A stretch of 64,000 bases of DNA, taken from Parus major (Eukaryota; Chordata; Aves; Passeriformes; Paridae). A program made the translations under genes and the position numbers. The notes below the pieces were generated by a model. It saw nothing but the letters and a program-made list of their open reading frames with translations, searched no databases and was not told the DNA's origin. Position 1 is the stretch's first letter. Every line of letters begins with the position of its first letter. This document shows, in pieces, positions 41,501 through 54,864 of this stretch. Location: the NCBI RefSeq assembly GCF_001522545.3, contig NC_031770.1, forward strand, positions 22,585,635 through 22,649,634, written 5' to 3'.

Positions 41501-42274
41501 GCCTCTTGGATGGGCACCTTCCAGGACTCCAGCAAAACATATTCAAAAAAGCAGAGAGAACAAAATGAGAGTCTCTCTGCTGCAACAGTTTGAGACACCA
41601 TCAGTCACCTCTCATCTTTATTGAGAATCCTCCCCCATCAACCCCAAATACATACCACAAATTTATTGTCTGTTGAGGTATCTTAGAAATAAGCCAAGGC
41701 CAAGACCAACCTGGCTCCAAGGAAATTTCAGATGGTACTCTGGTGAGCTGGTGGCATGTTTCCAGTTCTCACCACTAATTCCAGAATTAAGAGTCCTGGA
41801 GTCACCATATTGCCTGAAGACAGTAGATCCTACCCTCAAACACACGTGCCAGCATTGCAGACGTGGTTTTAATTACATTAATACCTGTCCAGCAGGAACC
41901 ACTTGCTTACTCTAGCTCACAATGATCACAGTAGCAGAGACATACTGCAACCAGCATCTTGATCAAGGGCAAGGGGAAAGTTCTTTGGGTAATCTAGAGA
42001 AGGAATCTGAACCTTAAAGGGAAAACTCCAGTGAAAAATGAGGGAGGGGGGAAAACCCCACTATTTAATGTTAGCGTTTATTAATGTTTAGCCTTCAACT
42101 GTGGATAAACAGAAAAGAATCTCTCTGCCTGTGTGCATATTTAAGACTGTTTACACATGAAGTCCAAAAGGATGTCCTCATTTTATAAATAATTTGATCT
42201 GATGACTACATCAGAAAAAAGTGCAACTTAAGGCTACATACAGAGGCAAAACACTTGGCTACTAATGTCTAAAT

Positions 42275-42290
42275 GGGGGGCGGGGGGGGG
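42275..42290 (+). repeat. G homopolymer pair
   Basis: Six G, one C, then nine G. Simple sequence, prone to length error. Confidence 0.75.
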
Positions 42291-43176
42291 ACAAAGACTA
42301 AACATCATAGTCACTAAAACTCAGCAAATGGTTTATAGTTGAAGCTAAGTGCATAACATAGTGCACAATCAACACACACCAAATTGCTACTCTCCTTAAA
42401 CTTTTGAAGCTGTGCTTACCAGAAAGTCATTTAAGTATTCAATATGAGAGTCTCCTAAATGTAAACACTTCCTCTGCTACATACCTGACCACATAAGCCA
42501 TCCAGCAATGCCTTACTCCTCCCATGAGGCAGGTACATCTCCTCAGAAAACACACTTGTGGAGCCGCAGCATCAGGAGAAGCTGAGACTTCTTTCCCACA
42601 GAAATGAGGAGAAAAGGTCCTCAAAAGATTTATTTTCTGAACTCAAAGCTTTTGGTTTTGTTTTCCTTTCTTACATGCTGCTGTATGTACACATAGATGG
42701 CTGTAGTTACACGTGTGTGCAATTTGCTTGGGATCAATCACTCTGCATGTCAGTTTTAGGGGGAAACAATGCATACAAGAAACTATTACCCTACAAAGAA
42801 ATACTATTTCCAGGTAAAATTTCTTCTTCAGTTTAGCTGAATGCGCAAACTTAGATTCCAGATTTTTTTCTCAGCTGAGAACCTATAAACAGCACTGTAA
42901 GAATACTGTCAGTGGTCTCCAAAGAGGATTGAAATATTAGCTACCCCAAATTTTTCACAGACTTCCTAAACTGAAAAAATAATGGGATTTTTTTTAATGT
43001 TCTCTATTTGCTGTGCAAGCCATAATGCCAGGTCATACTCCACATAAACTGCCTCTTACTTTAAGCTCAAAGCATGCCCTTGTGCAATCAAGAGGCCTGC
43101 ATGCAGAAGAAAGGAACAGAGGATAAAAAAAAAAGCAGCACACATGTAATTTTGGTGTAGCAAAATTTTCTGTAAC

Positions 43177-43218
43177 TACTGATACTGTATATACAGTATA
43201 TGATATTCGCTATCAGTA
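43177..43218. repeat. Nested palindrome (18-bp core inside an 8-bp inverted repeat)
   Basis: atactgtatatacagtat (43182-43199) is a perfect 18-bp palindrome. Overlapping it, tactgata (43177-43184) pairs exactly with tatcagta (43211-43218). The whole can form alternative hairpins or a cruciform. The stems are too short and too AT-rich for a convincing microRNA precursor. Confidence 0.7.
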
Positions 43219-46200
43219 AGGAATATTGGACAATGAAGTACAATTCTGTGCTTTTAAGAAAAACTTCATTTCTGACCAAGAGGAGCAATGAGGACTGAAC
43301 ACATTTAACTTGAAATCAGCAACCACATGTGGTAAGAAAGGTCTGCCAGGATGTGATCTTTAATTATGACTTCATCCTGCACAGCTCGCTTGAAAAAGGA
43401 TCAGCTGAGACATCTTGCCCACAGCAGCTCCTACAGAGCACAGCCCAACCAAAGAGAAGACCAGGGCATCACAAATAATAATAAAAGAAGTTTTCCCCAC
43501 AAGTAAGGAGGTATCCCTTATAATTCAACCCTATAAAACCAGATTTGTCAAGTTCTAAATTAGGTTGCAGCAATATTTCATTGCACCATAAATCTTCCTT
43601 ACACCCTAGTGAAGATGCCTAATAATTTAATATGCCAAAATTTTATTTTTTTTTAATCTGGAACTCATCAAAAATTGCCTGAAATAGGCATCTCTTTCAC
43701 AGTTCAGATTCCACAATGCAACTGATTTGCATTTTTTGCATGGAAAATCGCTTGCAAAATGCATTTACATGTAGACTACCAAAGGTTGTAATTATCTCTC
43801 TTGGGTTTCTTAGGTAGGTCAGTGAATATCCTACAAAGGCTTCTGTGTTATCCCATGATATTCATTCAGCATCATTTTTTTCAAAAGCAGTCCAACCTCC
43901 TTAAAGAATTACACCAACAAGTAAAATCTTTAGAAGAAAAAAGTGGGTTTCCAGAGTCAGAAACTTTCAGAACTTTTTTCCTTACTTTTTATTAAAAATT
44001 TCACAGCCTTTTTTTGCTGAAACAGATTACTTCACAAGAATGCTGAATTCTAACTGCCTCATGTCCTTCCTATTTCAGTGGATAACATGCACCTCACATA
44101 ATCACTTGAAATAAAAAGAAATAAAAGCGGAAGATATTTAAAGGGGGGGCTTGAGATACTGCCAGTACTTGTTATAAAAATTTCTAGTTCCCATTCCCTC
44201 CCAACTAATCAGGTCTGTAATAAAAGAAACACTATTTCAAAGCAGTTGCCATGTCTGTAAATGCCAGCACTATAAAAAGTTAAGAATATGATCACATCAA
44301 GTGCTTTCAAAAATACACAATTTTCCTCATGAAATAGAGATGATGAAAATGGCTCTAGAACTTTAAGATTGCTCAAAGTTTGAAATAACAGTGATGTCAT
44401 TATTTTCCTGCTGCTTCTGAGAAGTTTACATCCTTGCTTCCTGCTGCCTCGCTTCACTTTTCTTAACCCAAGAAAACACAAGACAGGCACCACAGCACTG
44501 CAGTGCTGGGATCACTGGAGGAAGTCAGGACAAGTCCACTTTACATCTCACCAAGCCTCCCCTAACAGCAATTCAATAAAAGTTGTACTTCCAGAAGCTA
44601 AAATAAAAGGTGAACTGTCCTTTTATTTGCTATGTCTCTATGAGTACACAGTCTATCTTTTCTTTCCCCTGTTCAGTCAAGGGTCACAAGCAGTGTATGA
44701 AGAAGCTAATTCGTGGTCCTGATCCTGCAAAAGCCCATGAAGAAAAGGCCCCAGAAAGCAACTAAGTGGAGTATGCAGCAATTAAGACGTGTTTCACTAC
44801 TCTGCTTATCGCATGACTGCACTCCCTGGCATGGAGTCTTGATACAGGGCTTAAGTCAAGATAGTGAATGTCACAACCATTTCACAGCTTGCTGTCAGAT
44901 CATAGAGACAATTTTAAAGACAGAAGAAATCCAGAAAAAAAGTGGGTTTGTTTTTTTTTTTAAACTCCAAATGTTTTACACTGGGGCAAGGCATTAATAA
45001 AAATGTTATTTTAGGTAACTGGCTGACTCATTTTTTGCTAAAATTAAAATTTAGCAACCAATTCCTAAAGAGCCAGGCAATCTAAAAGCAGTTGCCTGCA
45101 AAAAAGCTGAATTCAGACTATCCAAGGAGCTTCCTAACCTTGATTTTTAGGCTAACCTACAGACAACCCTGTTATTTCTCTCTTGATTTCCACACTGAGA
45201 CAGTGAGAACTTCACTTTCCCCTTTACTTCATTTACCAAACTGCTACGTTTTCTGTACTTCCCATTTCCCTCAGAGGTGCTCAGGCTGGTGTGGCCCCTG
45301 GAGAGTGAAGGCTGGCTGGTTGGTGGGCTTCTCAGAGGCTGGGGCAGGGGAGATGCTGTATTTTGTTTTTTCAAACACTGGGACTAAGACTGGTAATGGG
45401 AAACTGTTTAGTTAACTGCTTGTCCCAGAATTCCCAGGAAACTGTCTGTCTGAAAAAGATATCTTTTAATTAAAAACAAAACAAAAAAGCCCCTAATTAA
45501 ACAGTTTGTCTAAGATTAATGCCCCAGCTAGTTTTGCCACAGTTTTTAAGAAATGGGCTGGATCTTCCAGCCAAGGAGGAAGTGAGGCCAGACCCTGAGA
45601 GCTGTTGGGCTGATACTGACTCGCAAAAACTCCGTGAAGCCCAGCAAAATTATTCTGCATTTATTTATAGCTCCACCAATAAATGCAAAATCTGCTAAAA
45701 ACAGTTTTCAGATATTGAAACTGTACAAGCCATAAAAAATTCCTTCTAGACAATTTCTGACAATTGAATTGCTCAAATAAAGAAGCCATCTCAATACCTG
45801 GTTTTCTAAATTTGCTTCCCCAGGCTAATTCAGGGCATCTACATTTAAAGCTTACTTCTGTTATTCTACTCTCTGCTTTGTCTTTTACAGCATCTGTAAT
45901 TGTTTATATACATGAAATGCATATTAAAATTTGTTTGTTTTTAAACAAATGACCATATAAGTAATACAAATAACTGATCTTGCATTATCAACTCACCAAT
46001 ACTTCAAGCAAGGATTTTTATTCACTTAACACTCTTCTTTAAAACACACACACATATCCCAAAGGAAAAACACAAAAGAAAATACAAAGTCTTCTCCTTA
46101 AGAGTAATATTTACTTACTCAGAAAAATTATTTCCCTTAACTGGAACATTTTTATAGCTGGGAAAACAATGCATAAAGAATTTACTAGATTCACATGCTT

Positions 46201-47726
46201 GTACATCTATTAGTTAAAATATTTCCCAAGAAGTTTAACTAACAGTTATGTCTAATGTGCACCAGTCATTAAATACTGATGTCCACAAAATACTACAAAC
46301 AGAAGTATTTGTATAAACAGCAGAAGAAAGATAACCTGTTTATCACACAGGTTGACTATCTCACCAATCATTCAATTCAGCTTTTATGGCATTACAAGTC
46401 ACAATATAAATCTTTAACAATCACAGCCTTGATTAGTCTTTGTACCTGACAGACTTTGCATCTACTACTTCCAGTGCACTTAGTCTTGATTTTGAAATCA
46501 GGGTACACCAATTAAATTATTCAAACCCTCAACACTGACTAATCCCCTTCCTGTTTTCCAATGACCAGAAATACCCAACCAATCTCCAACATCTCTTCCC
46601 AGAAGCATGCTTTCTAGGTTTTCATATACAATAAAAGCTGGAACTTGGCGTAACTTTGATAACTGCATTTTCAAATTAAAAGCCAGGAAATTAGTCATGG
46701 TAGGGCAGCATCTCTAGGGGACAGTTTGGGTGGCCACCAGCAAGATGCGTGTGGAAGGCTGTGTGAGAGGGCAAGATTGGTATCTACCACTTCCTCTCTT
46801 CTGCCATAAGCATCAGAAAAGCTGAAAGTCCTCCCTCACCTACTGTGGGCTCAACCCCAAGCACAGGGGAGGGCCAGTGCAGGTATTCCCACATCATCTT
46901 GAGAAAGGGTAAGAGCAACAGACCTGGTGGGGAAAACTCCAGAGTTTTTCCAAAAAGCCAAAGACACGTAGTTTTGCCAGTAAAATAGCTAAATAGCAAC
47001 TTAAGTGTCTCAAGAAGGCCGCTCTTAAAACATACAGACCTCAAACTTAAAAAGGATCACACCTGCAGGAGGACAATCCTTTCCAGGATAGCTGTTTGAC
47101 TCAGCAAGGTCATCACAACATCCTAAAACACACCACCTCCTCACTGTGGCAAACTCACAAAAATGGCTTCACACCACCCCCCACCCACAATGGGGAAAGT
47201 GGGACAATGGGGAAAGCGCCCCAAATTGCTCCAATAGGAAAACCTTGCTAGGTGGACTGGGGGCTTTCTTTAGGAGCTGGCTGACGCCCCAACCCCAGCA
47301 CAAAGACTGTGACCCAGACGCCAATGAATGACCAGACTCACCCCAAAAGCAGTTGGCTAAAAGCAGTGCTCTTCCCAAGGAACTTTTAGAAGTAGAAGCA
47401 ATTCAATCCAACAGATTTAACCTGTTACACAAAGTGTATACCAGCTGCTCAAAGCCAGCTCACTGTGCACCTTGAAGGTGCACCACTCTCCTGAAGGACA
47501 GCACTGACAACCGCCAACACTCCATAAGGATTCTTCTACTACCATCTGCAAAAGGTCAATGTTGCAGGCAAGGAGACAAACATCCTGCTAGACTGAGGAC
47601 ATGTCCATCACTGGGAGGAAGGGGGAGAAATGGAAATTAGTGGCCTGAACTATAGGATATTCAAAGCTTGATGACCAGCTGCTCTGCCTACCAGGGAATC
47701 AGAGCCTGCTCTGTGAGTTTGGCACA

Positions 47727-48134
47727 GTGAGAGGAGAAGACGCTCATTTCTCTTCAAGGACATCATACTTCTTAAATGATCTCAGGCAGCCACCACACCG
47801 CTGCAGCATCCTGACCTCACAAATGCCTTCCAAAGGCTGCAGCTTAACGCTCTGGGTTGTGCTGCCTTCTCTCACTTGCCTCTTCCCACACCTCTCACTA
47901 GACTCCCCTCCTTACATCACAGTGTTTGGCACAGGCCTGGACACTGCGGCACTTCCCAGCACCACTGAAGAGGTGAGGGAGCCAACAGGCCTCAGCAAGC
48001 CCAGGGGCAGGAAGCGGAAGGAGGAGGAGCTCCCCCAGCAGAAGAGAAGAGTTGGGACGACAACCTTAGCTGGCAGCAAACACAATTTGGCCAAACCTAA
48101 CTCACCTGCAGTCCCATTTTCAGTGGGCTGCTGA
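47727..48134 (+). other. 135-codon open frame with an AT-hook-like KPRGRKRK stretch
   Basis: The frame is open for 135 codons. Near its end it encodes KPRGRKRKEEELPQQKRR (from 47998), a basic run resembling an AT-hook or nuclear localisation signal. The surrounding residues show no domain. The DNA here is a GC-richer, purine-rich patch (gcaggaagcggaaggaggaggag), and such tracts encode Arg, Lys and Glu by composition alone. It may be a fragment of an exon or nothing. Confidence 0.12.
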
Positions 48135-49863
48135 CTTCAGACTTCATGGGAAACTCCATTTTCCTGAATGATGCTCTTCTGCTTTATCCTCGTTAACAGC
48201 ACTTGCTTATTTTTTTTCAAAAGCAGAGATGCTAACTATCACTTATGCTCAGGGCTGTACAACACAACTAGAGGCTTTCCTCTGCCACACTGAGAAACAC
48301 CTTCCAGAAAAGATTTTAGCCGCCTGTGCTTAGAAAAGTAAGCTTTAGTGGTTTCCCTTTAGCATCTCCACCATACAAACTACACAGGTTAGAGCCTTCT
48401 TTCTGAAACTTCAGATGTGTATTAACAGTGAAAGGGCAGTGTTACTAGATTTGCTGTTTTTAAGCTTGCTGGGATCGTTACTCCACATACCGAGGAAAGA
48501 GGAAAATGTTCACAATCAACATCAAGAAGTAAGCTAAAACTAGGCTGTGGATCAGTAAGAAAAGGAAAAAAGATGAACAATGCAGGAATGATGAATTGTG
48601 TTATTAAGTTGTATGTACAGACATGACTGTGTGACAGGGTGCATAGGTTTGCACAAATGTTTGGTGGAGTTTCTCATTTGCCTTCTGCCATGCTCATTTA
48701 TGTAGCCTGCTCCCATGGCCCCTACCAAGAGCCATGCTCTCCAAAAGCCTGCACTGTCTCCTGGAGAAGAAGAAGTCTACTTTTGGCCCAAGTAAGAGTT
48801 CACCATTTTTTTTTCTGGGTATTTTTGCAAATAAATAAAGGGTGTTTCCACTAGGAACGATTTTATCCCAGGATAGAAGATGGTACAACACAAAGCTATA
48901 GAGTGCCATTTGCATTTTAAACTCAACAGTTTCAAGATCTAACTTCTTCATCTATTAAAAAAAAATTCAAAAGCATGTTGAATGGAGGCAAAGCTTACAC
49001 TCCAGATACACTGCTTCTGATATTTGAGAGGTTCAGCACATACACTATCCCATAAACTTTCCAGCTTCATATTTATGAGCACACAGACACATTTATTTCT
49101 TTGGACAGAAAAGATGAAGTAGATGACCATCACATCACTGGTGAAAACTGCTATGTCATAAAATAGCCCACAGCATAGAATTTATAAGTTCCTGTAACCA
49201 AGCAGTATGTGCCAAGCCAGGCAATCCTGACGAATTTCTTAAGAAGCCTACAGACTTCTCAGAAATAATTAATTTGCTCAGATTTGCATCTGCACAAAGA
49301 CATACATACACTCACATTTCTGAGTGAAAATAAATTCTGACTTCTCACATTCACATATTTCCCCTTGAGGATAAACCTGTAAGATTATTAACTATAATAA
49401 AGCTCTAAAATGGATGCTAAAATGGTGTTTGAGGGCAGCATCAGACACTCCAAAAACATGTATAAGCTAAACTCTAGTGCACTATATAAAGGCAAGTTTC
49501 AGCTAGAAAGCTTTACTGTGATTTGTGGTACTTTAAAAGCACTCTTGTAACAATTTTAATAGTTTAAAATATTGGAGTTTAGTCCCAAGGAGATGTAGCT
49601 AGTGCTAAACTGCCATTTTAATGGAATTTTTGCACCCTCTCTCTATGCTCTACTTTATAAATAAACCTCTAGACTTTTTATTGATTTCTTTTAACATGAT
49701 AGATTGAGCCTCTCTGGCAGAGAGGGCCAAAGAACAGCACACAAAAAATTAAAGGTTCACAGTTTGTGAAAGGGACAAAAATAATAAAAACCCCAAGAGA
49801 AAACAATTACAACACAATGCATATATGCCTGTGTTCACTGCTTTCAAATCTGCCTTGTACATG

Positions 49864-49890
49864 CATATATATATAAATATATATATATAC
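49864..49890. repeat. (TA)n microsatellite
   Basis: An alternating TA tract with one interruption (ataaat), likely length-variable. Confidence 0.8.
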
Positions 49891-51118
49891 TTCCCAAGAC
49901 TTCCTCATTAAATTTACCATGAGAAACCAGTAAAACAATGTCACATACAGTTGTGTGATGTGCTGTACATCTCTTTCAGTTACAAAGCCTAAATATGACT
50001 TCAGTGTGTCTGACTTGAGCTGCTCGTGCCCTGAAGCCATGTAGGACACACCATCAAAATTATTTCAAAGGTTTTGTAGTAGTCCAAGGTCAACGTTCTG
50101 CAGATGCAGAAGTAAGAACATCCAAGAAAGTTATTTTTTTACTGTATATATAGCACGAATGAGGGTAAATTAATACAATTAGTCAGTCTTAGAGGGTCCT
50201 GTGCCAGACAGCTCACCAGGATACTGTCCCGCTGACCCAAATTCTGCAACCAGCTCTGCCTATGTGAGCATTGCCAAGTGCACTTGTGGTCAAGCTGCGA
50301 GATCACTCCTCCTACAATCCAGCTCAGAAACATACTACAGAAACAAGCCACGGCAGAATAAGAGCTTACTACCCCTGTGCATGGGTGCCCACCCACAGGA
50401 AGGAGAAACTGTTAGTTTTCTGACACAGAGACAGACCTACTTTAAGTCGTGTGATCCAATTCTCAGTTGCCAGCATTATGCAAGGGATAAGCAGAACAGC
50501 TCATACCAGAGGTTTCTTTCTCACATAGGAAGAACATAAAGGACAACCAAACAAAAAGGAAACAGAATACTGGTAGCAAACTAAACTAGGTAAGTACAGT
50601 CAAAAATATTTACAAGCTTTTTGTCTTTATTCTGTTTAGGTTATCTCTCCTTACTGCCCTGTATTTTTTAAAATTTGGATCCGTTCACTATATATGTGAC
50701 TAGATTAAAAAGATTCCTTGAACACATGACTGTGCAATATGATTTAAATTCTTTGCAAGATCTCACAAACTCCTGTGTGCTTAATTTTAGAAACAAGGAC
50801 AACAAAAAAAAATCAAAAACCCAACAACGTCTGCCATTTCCATATGTGCTCTATATTTTACTAGTTCTTTACAAGAAATGAATAAAAAAACCCCCCAAAC
50901 TAACAATCCCCCCACAAAAGAATGTTAGGGGCATTATGTCTTTCGTGACACTTTGAAATATAAGGTACTTCTGACTTGTTGGCCACTTAGACATCTGTTA
51001 CACCCAGCTCTAAGTTTCCCCCAGCTGAAACACAGAAGGAGCGGTAATTCAGAGAGCTATTTGTGAAGATGTGAAGATGATGTGACAGCAATATCACGGA
51101 TACTGGGGGATTCTGGTC

Positions 51119-51508
51119 ATGCAATGCCCCAAAATGATTTTCAGTGGACACAGCTGCATCATTCCAAGTCCAGAGCGACTTCAGGTCTCCCCAGATGGCT
51201 GTTTCTCAGATGATGGAAGGGGATTCAGCATCATCAACTACTATCACAGCAATCATCCATGGGGACCAGTTATGCAACCCGAACAGCTCGGGATGCTTGA
51301 CAAACACAGGGAAAGGCAGGTTCAAAGAGTGGGAGTCTGCCAGACTAGTGATTTCATGTCACATCTCCAACCAGCCCTATACCACCCAAGTCACCAAGCA
51401 GGGATGCAACACATGTCCAATTCTGTTTCTGGAGGCTGGTATACACATCAGAAGGGACTTTGTGTTTTCCCTGATTTAGCCAAACCACATATAAAACCCC
51501 AAAACTAG
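51119..51508 (+). other. Two overlapping open frames, function unknown
   Basis: Two plus-strand frames are open together, 129 codons (51119-51508) and 111 codons (51144-51479). Neither peptide contains a motif I recognise. The stretch is a little richer in GC than its flanks. Overlapping openness in two frames points to composition rather than coding, so confidence is low. Confidence 0.1.
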
Positions 51509-51657
51509 ACCTACTGACTACTTCTTAAAGGTCACATCTCTACAAGTGGATGGTGGAGCTGAAAGCTCTGCTACCAGCCATGCTGTTGCTCTGCAAGGAA
51601 CACGACCTTCAGAGGACAATGCTTTCAACCTGGCCTTTTTGCTGGTGCTTAACTCAC

Positions 51658-51721
51658 ACAATTCTTTAATCTCATTAAGCATCTGATTTTTAAATACCGC
51701 TCTGCCTTGGCTCGCAGGCAC
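51658..51721 (-). CDS. Candidate 64-nt internal exon (NAGNAG acceptor), unknown protein
   Basis: The minus strand has a pyrimidine-rich stretch (tttttttttccttac), then a run of three possible acceptors (cag, tag, cag) within 9 bases. A 64-base segment follows, ending at TTGT|gtgagt, a strong donor at 51652-51657. One frame reads CLRAKAERYLKIRCLMRLKNC apart from its first residue; another reads PASQGRAVFKNQMLNEIKEL; both are open. The phase leaving the 56664-56720 candidate would select the first frame. Both peptides are basic or helical in character but match nothing I know. Treat it as an exon candidate only. Confidence 0.25.
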
Positions 51722-51998
51722 CTGCTACTGACAATTATCAGAGAACATATGTAAGGAAAAAAAATAGCATATGGCCATACAAATAAGCAATGCAGCAATG
51801 AAGCGATCCTTGCGAGCTCTGAAAGAGAAAAGTAATTGCACCAGCTCCACGGCACATGTGAGCATGACCGCTCAAACACGAGGGTTACACCAACACGTGC
51901 CCTCCCAGCACATCCCTCAGCCCTTCCTCCTGCATTCCCTTGCTCTTGACTACAGCAGAAAAAGAGACATAAAAAAATACAAAGCGTGCGAAGGGCTA

Positions 51999-52154
51999 TC
52001 CGTAACTTCTGCATGCAATGAGCAGAATCCAAAGCTGCTCCTGCAAGTCTTCCTGCTGGAAGTACCTGAAGGCCTCCTTGCCTTTCTCCCGGACAAAGGG
52101 CCGCTGATTGAAACATGCGACAAGCAGGGAGATCTCTCCACATCCACCAGAGTG
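51999..52154 (-). CDS. Coding-like minus-strand segment, unknown protein
   Basis: This minus-strand frame is open for 52 codons and ends at a TAG (51996-51998). It begins HSGGCGEISLL and includes RPFVREKGKEAFRYFQQEDL, with a hydrophobic LWILLIA near the end. Third positions favour G or C (CTG, GTC, CGG, GAG, GGC, AAG, GCC, TTC, CAG), unlike the AT-rich flanks. An internal 3' splice site (ctgcttgtcgcatgtttcaatcag) precedes the CGG of RPFV, and TTCAG|gtactt follows EAF, so a 38-nt micro-exon is also possible. The plus strand is open across the same DNA for 145 codons (51771-52208), and a second minus frame for 174 codons (51649-52173), so the coding strand and frame are unproven. No family is recognised. 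The segment might be a degraded exon or part of a UTR. Confidence 0.25.
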
Positions 52155-53180
52155 TCAGAGGAGTTTGTTTCACTGTTTTTTGGTGGTTTTTTTAAGTTAT
52201 TGGGATGAGTCCCATCCCCATAGCCTCAGTCCTCCCAAAATAGTAAAGATAAATTACAATGCTGTACGTATAGGACATTATGGCTGGAAATTCAGCAGGA
52301 GAGATAGAACAATGCTTATCCCTTTGCTTTGTCTCTGTGCACACTGGTACCACCACCAGCTCACTACCAAATCTGCTGCACTCAAATGCACAAATTAAAC
52401 ATCACATTTCTCCCTTTTCTTAATGTATTTATTTTTCCTCTGGGAAGTGACTTACTTTAAAAATTGCTTTATGATTAAAAAACACAGCAATCAACTTTTC
52501 AAAATGTCAACTTTAATTTGATTTCTGTTTCCCTCCTCCCAGGTCCTCAGGCTCTCACAGGAAACCCCCATGCCTCCGTTTCACATTTTGCCACAGCTGC
52601 AGCCCTACATCAACCCCAGAAGGGCAGCTCCTAAACCTGGGGATTTCTGGTAGTGATGAGGAGCTCTCTACTCCCTGACACAGAGCTCAGCTTTGCATGT
52701 GGGACATTCAGCCACAACCCAAGAGCTTTAGTTCAAAACCTACTCAGTCTCACAAGGGCAGGTTTTGACCTGTAGGGCTATGGGGACATAACCTACCCAG
52801 CCATGTGCCACAGCAAACTCCTGACCTGGTCACCAGAAGTGCCAAAAGGCACAGTGCCGTCCTTTGGTTGCTTCTGCTGTAGCAGGGATCCTGGGAACAC
52901 CGTGGCATTAGGGGGCCACCCAGTCTGGCTGCACGCACAGCAAGGAAACGAGCTACATTCCCACCAGTTTCAAAAGGCTTTACACCAGATTTTCATTTCT
53001 CCTCGTCGCACAAAAGTCAGAGCATTTCCGATTAAGTTATTGATGTGCCACAGTCAGCAAAGGAAGACTCGCAGCACACAGCTAATGCTCAGTTCATAAC
53101 CCAACAGGGAGGAGAAAAAACCTCTGAATTTAGCATGGCTGATGTAAGCTGTGATGTCATTTCCACACATAGCCTAGTGA

Positions 53181-53220
53181 AAAAAAAAACTAAAAAAAAA
53201 AAAAAAATTTTTTTTTTCAG
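53181..53220 (+). repeat. A-run then T-run, ending in an acceptor-like cag
   Basis: Sixteen A are followed directly by ten T and cag, giving a self-complementary tract. On the plus strand the T run plus cag mimics a strong 3' splice site at 53220. Confidence 0.7.
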
Positions 53221-54595
53221 ATCCAAGATACAGAGATATGTAAATTGTTTGGCTTCCATTTCAAATAAACAGTATGAGATAACCCCAAAACTTAATAATG
53301 CTTTCAGCCCTCACTGCTGCTCTTCAGAAGACTCGAAGCCCTCAACAGGATCAGCTTGCTGGGAGAGCAGTGAGCCAAACCACTTGTACAGGCACGCACT
53401 CTCAGCACCGTCCCACCCAGCAGTGCCAGCAGACTCTGGTTCTCACTCTTCAACAAGATGTTTGGTTTGGGCTTTTTATTTTGGAGGAAGTAATTTTAAA
53501 CAAAGTATATATATAAAAAAAAAATCTTGCTCTAGCAGCTCTGAAGAATTTTTTGGTATGATTATGGCTGAAATGAACTATTCTCTAAGGACAGATTAAA
53601 CAAGCCAAGCAAAACAGGTCAGAAGATCAGAGAGAAAGGGGATCTTCGAATTATGAAAGATGCTCAGCTAAATTAACAGAAAAACAAAACAAAACAAAAA
53701 AAAACCTAAACAAACAGCCCCCCCAAAAACACCTCCAAACAAACAAACAAAAAAATTTCAGCCAAAAAGAAGAAATTGCTGAAAGAACAATCTGAAAGTC
53801 CAAAAAAAATAAACTTACTAAATTTGGGTAATTCAGGAAATGCTGTAGAATAATTTTACCATTTTTTAAAAATAATAACCTTTTTAAATTAAGCCCCCCA
53901 CTTTTTCCCAACAATAAGTAACTTCTTAATAGAAACTCTGCTCTAAGTCCTGTGCTTACCTATTATGCCAGTAAATAATTTGAGAACTTGAGAACATTTA
54001 TAAGAAAATTCAACCTGCAGGGTAATTTTCCTGAAATTTCTGTTTGGCAAATGAAAATAGTGTTTTCAACAGATGAATACCCTTCCTTGTAAATGTTATT
54101 CTGTTGCAATCATGTAAATTGGTGTTTTACACAAATGCAGCTTGAAACCTACCTACTGAAAGAAAAGCAACCCGAGATAAAACCAACCTGCACAGAACAG
54201 AGTAGAACAGTATTAATAACATGTAAGCACAGGTTTCTAAATAGTAAAAAAAAAAGTTGTTGCATAATTTATTCATTTTCCTACTAGTTTCACAGATGAA
54301 GATAGCAGCACCATGAGATAGCCAAAAGATTATTTTTGCCTTCAGCTTAGTAATTTACAAGCCTTTGAGTTTCACTGTTTTGTTGTTGTTCACTGGGAAA
54401 ATACTGTGGAAATAACATTTACCTGCATTCTCAGTCTACAAAGCTTGCTAAGTGCAGCTCCATAGAGACACATCCCCACCAAACACCGCACAGATTTACT
54501 GTAAATTGGTGACTAATCCTTACTGCTACCCTGTACGTGTATCACTGAGTCAGCTTGAAAGTTTGTTCATTCACTCAAACACCACTTCTTCTATT

Positions 54596-54612
54596 CTCCT
54601 CTCTCTCTCTCT
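54596..54612 (+). repeat. (CT)n tract
   Basis: A short ctctctctctct microsatellite ahead of a tgatcag palindromic word. Confidence 0.7.
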
Positions 54613-54845
54613 GATCAGCAGGCAGGTCTGAAATCTGCCTTTCCTCCTTTCAAGGAGAGCTTCTTACTGCCTGAACAAGTGAAAGGTGCAGGTACAAAAA
54701 CCTGCTGCTCTTGCAGAGGATTGCCCTAAGAAAACGCACGTTTGCCTACACAACAGCATAAAAACAAACAGACCAAAAAAAGAAAGCCCTACATTTTCTT
54801 TCAGCAAGAAACTTCTGTGTATGCAAGGAAGGAGCCCTGCAGGGA

Positions 54846-54864
54846 GGGGCTCTCCAGGGGGCAC
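54846..54864 (+). promoter_or_regulatory. CTCF-like motif
   Basis: The stretch gggctctccagggggcac carries the CCAGGGGGC core typical of CTCF sites, set in a short GC-rich patch (54830-54870) inside AT-rich DNA. It could anchor a chromatin loop with the similar motif in the right-edge CpG island. The call is from one motif read by eye. Confidence 0.3.

Larger units (their letters stand above)
25161..51600. other. Unique non-coding DNA, probable intron or intergenic
   Basis: Short open frames on both strands show no recognisable domains. Beyond the MIR-like remnants and simple repeats listed, I see no transposons. Blocks near 33040-33370, 33540-33720, 36440-36790 and 49400-49720 look like candidate conserved non-coding DNA. 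Confidence 0.55.

Noticed and set aside
53397..53420. REST/NRSF-like site (tcagcaccgtcccacc)
   Set aside because: Only the left half matches; the right half lacks the ggacagc core.
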